NCBI GenBank assembly: GCA_019348515.1
Contig: JAHWJF010000277.1
Coordinates: forward strand, 1-5,521
Direction of reading: 5' to 3'
DNA length: 5,521 nt
Source of the DNA: Chloroflexota bacterium
GTDB lineage: Bacteria; Chloroflexota; Chloroflexia; Thermomicrobiales; UBA6265
A program made the position numbers and the translations under genes. Shown here piece after piece: positions 5,302 to 5,521 of this stretch. The notes under the pieces were generated by a model, which worked only from the letters and a program-made list of their open reading frames with translations, did not search any database and had not been told where the DNA came from. Each line of letters starts with the position of its first letter. Position 1 is the first letter of the stretch.

Positions 5302-5521
5302 GAGCGCGCCTGCCTTTGTGTGTCGCGCCCGCATGACCACACCGCTGATCCCGCATCAGATTCGTTCGCGATTTGCCGCGTTGGTCCAGGATTCCGCGGG
5401 ACAGTCCACTGGTGAGCCGGGTACCTACGGCTGGTAGCATTGAGCCCATGTCGGGCGCATTCGCCCGACACCGACCACGACGCGATACTGGAGTACTGAC
5501 CTGACGTCGACAGTTAGCCAT
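5302..5521. other. Upstream region of thiL, no gene recognised
   Basis: About 220 bp to the right edge. Open frames here give arginine-rich, unconvincing products that overlap thiL out of frame. No clear promoter for thiL is found by eye. The only notable element is the hairpin at 5449-5470. Confidence 0.4.
5449..5470. repeat. Perfect 9-bp hairpin upstream of thiL
   Basis: TGTCGGGCG (5449-5457) and CGCCCGACA (5462-5470) are exact reverse complements around a CATT loop. No T run follows on either strand, so it is not a standard intrinsic terminator. It lies about 150 bp upstream of thiL. On the plus strand it falls inside an 18-codon ORF (ATG 5448 to TGA 5502-5504). Operator, RNA structure or terminator remnant are all open. 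Confidence 0.4.

Noticed and set aside
5291..5521. Minus-strand 76-codon frame overlapping the start of thiL
   Set aside because: Arg-rich with no motif; it begins exactly at the window edge and its sequence does not look coding.

Overview
This GC-rich window (its protein-coding frames prefer G or C at third codon positions) comes from a free-living bacterium. A Tat-exported iron-binding protein, frequent GTG starts and an arginine-rich proteome fit Chloroflexota (Thermomicrobia-like) or Actinobacteriota. That placement is an impression from protein style, not a proof.

Layout from left to right. Positions 1-145 hold, on the minus strand, a 30-codon membrane peptide whose stop overlaps (GTGA) the start of a gene that leaves the window. 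A strong intrinsic terminator (145-179) separates this from a leftward gene set read in the order: Tat-secreted Fe(3+)-type ABC substrate-binding protein (2551 to 1391), GNAT acetyltransferase with a long charged tail (1337 to 492), and a 41-residue single-helix membrane protein (356 to 231). Upstream of the substrate-binding gene is a perfect 27-bp inverted repeat (2618-2644). It resembles the type 1 operator of IscR, the Rrf2-family Fe-S sensor, so the set is probably controlled by iron or Fe-S status.

A roughly 250-bp noncoding stretch with a candidate promoter follows. Next is a rightward PhoA-family alkaline phosphatase (2897-4243) with a full catalytic set but no recognisable signal peptide. 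It converges, with only 14 bp between stop codons, on a leftward thiL (thiamine-monophosphate kinase, 5301-4258). The last 220 bp contain no convincing gene, but do hold a perfect 9-bp hairpin at 5449-5470.

The genes cover iron capture, phosphate release and thiamine cofactor synthesis. No single pathway joins them. The parts that standard annotation would most likely miss are the operator-like palindrome, the two tiny membrane-protein ORFs and their arrangement around the terminator.
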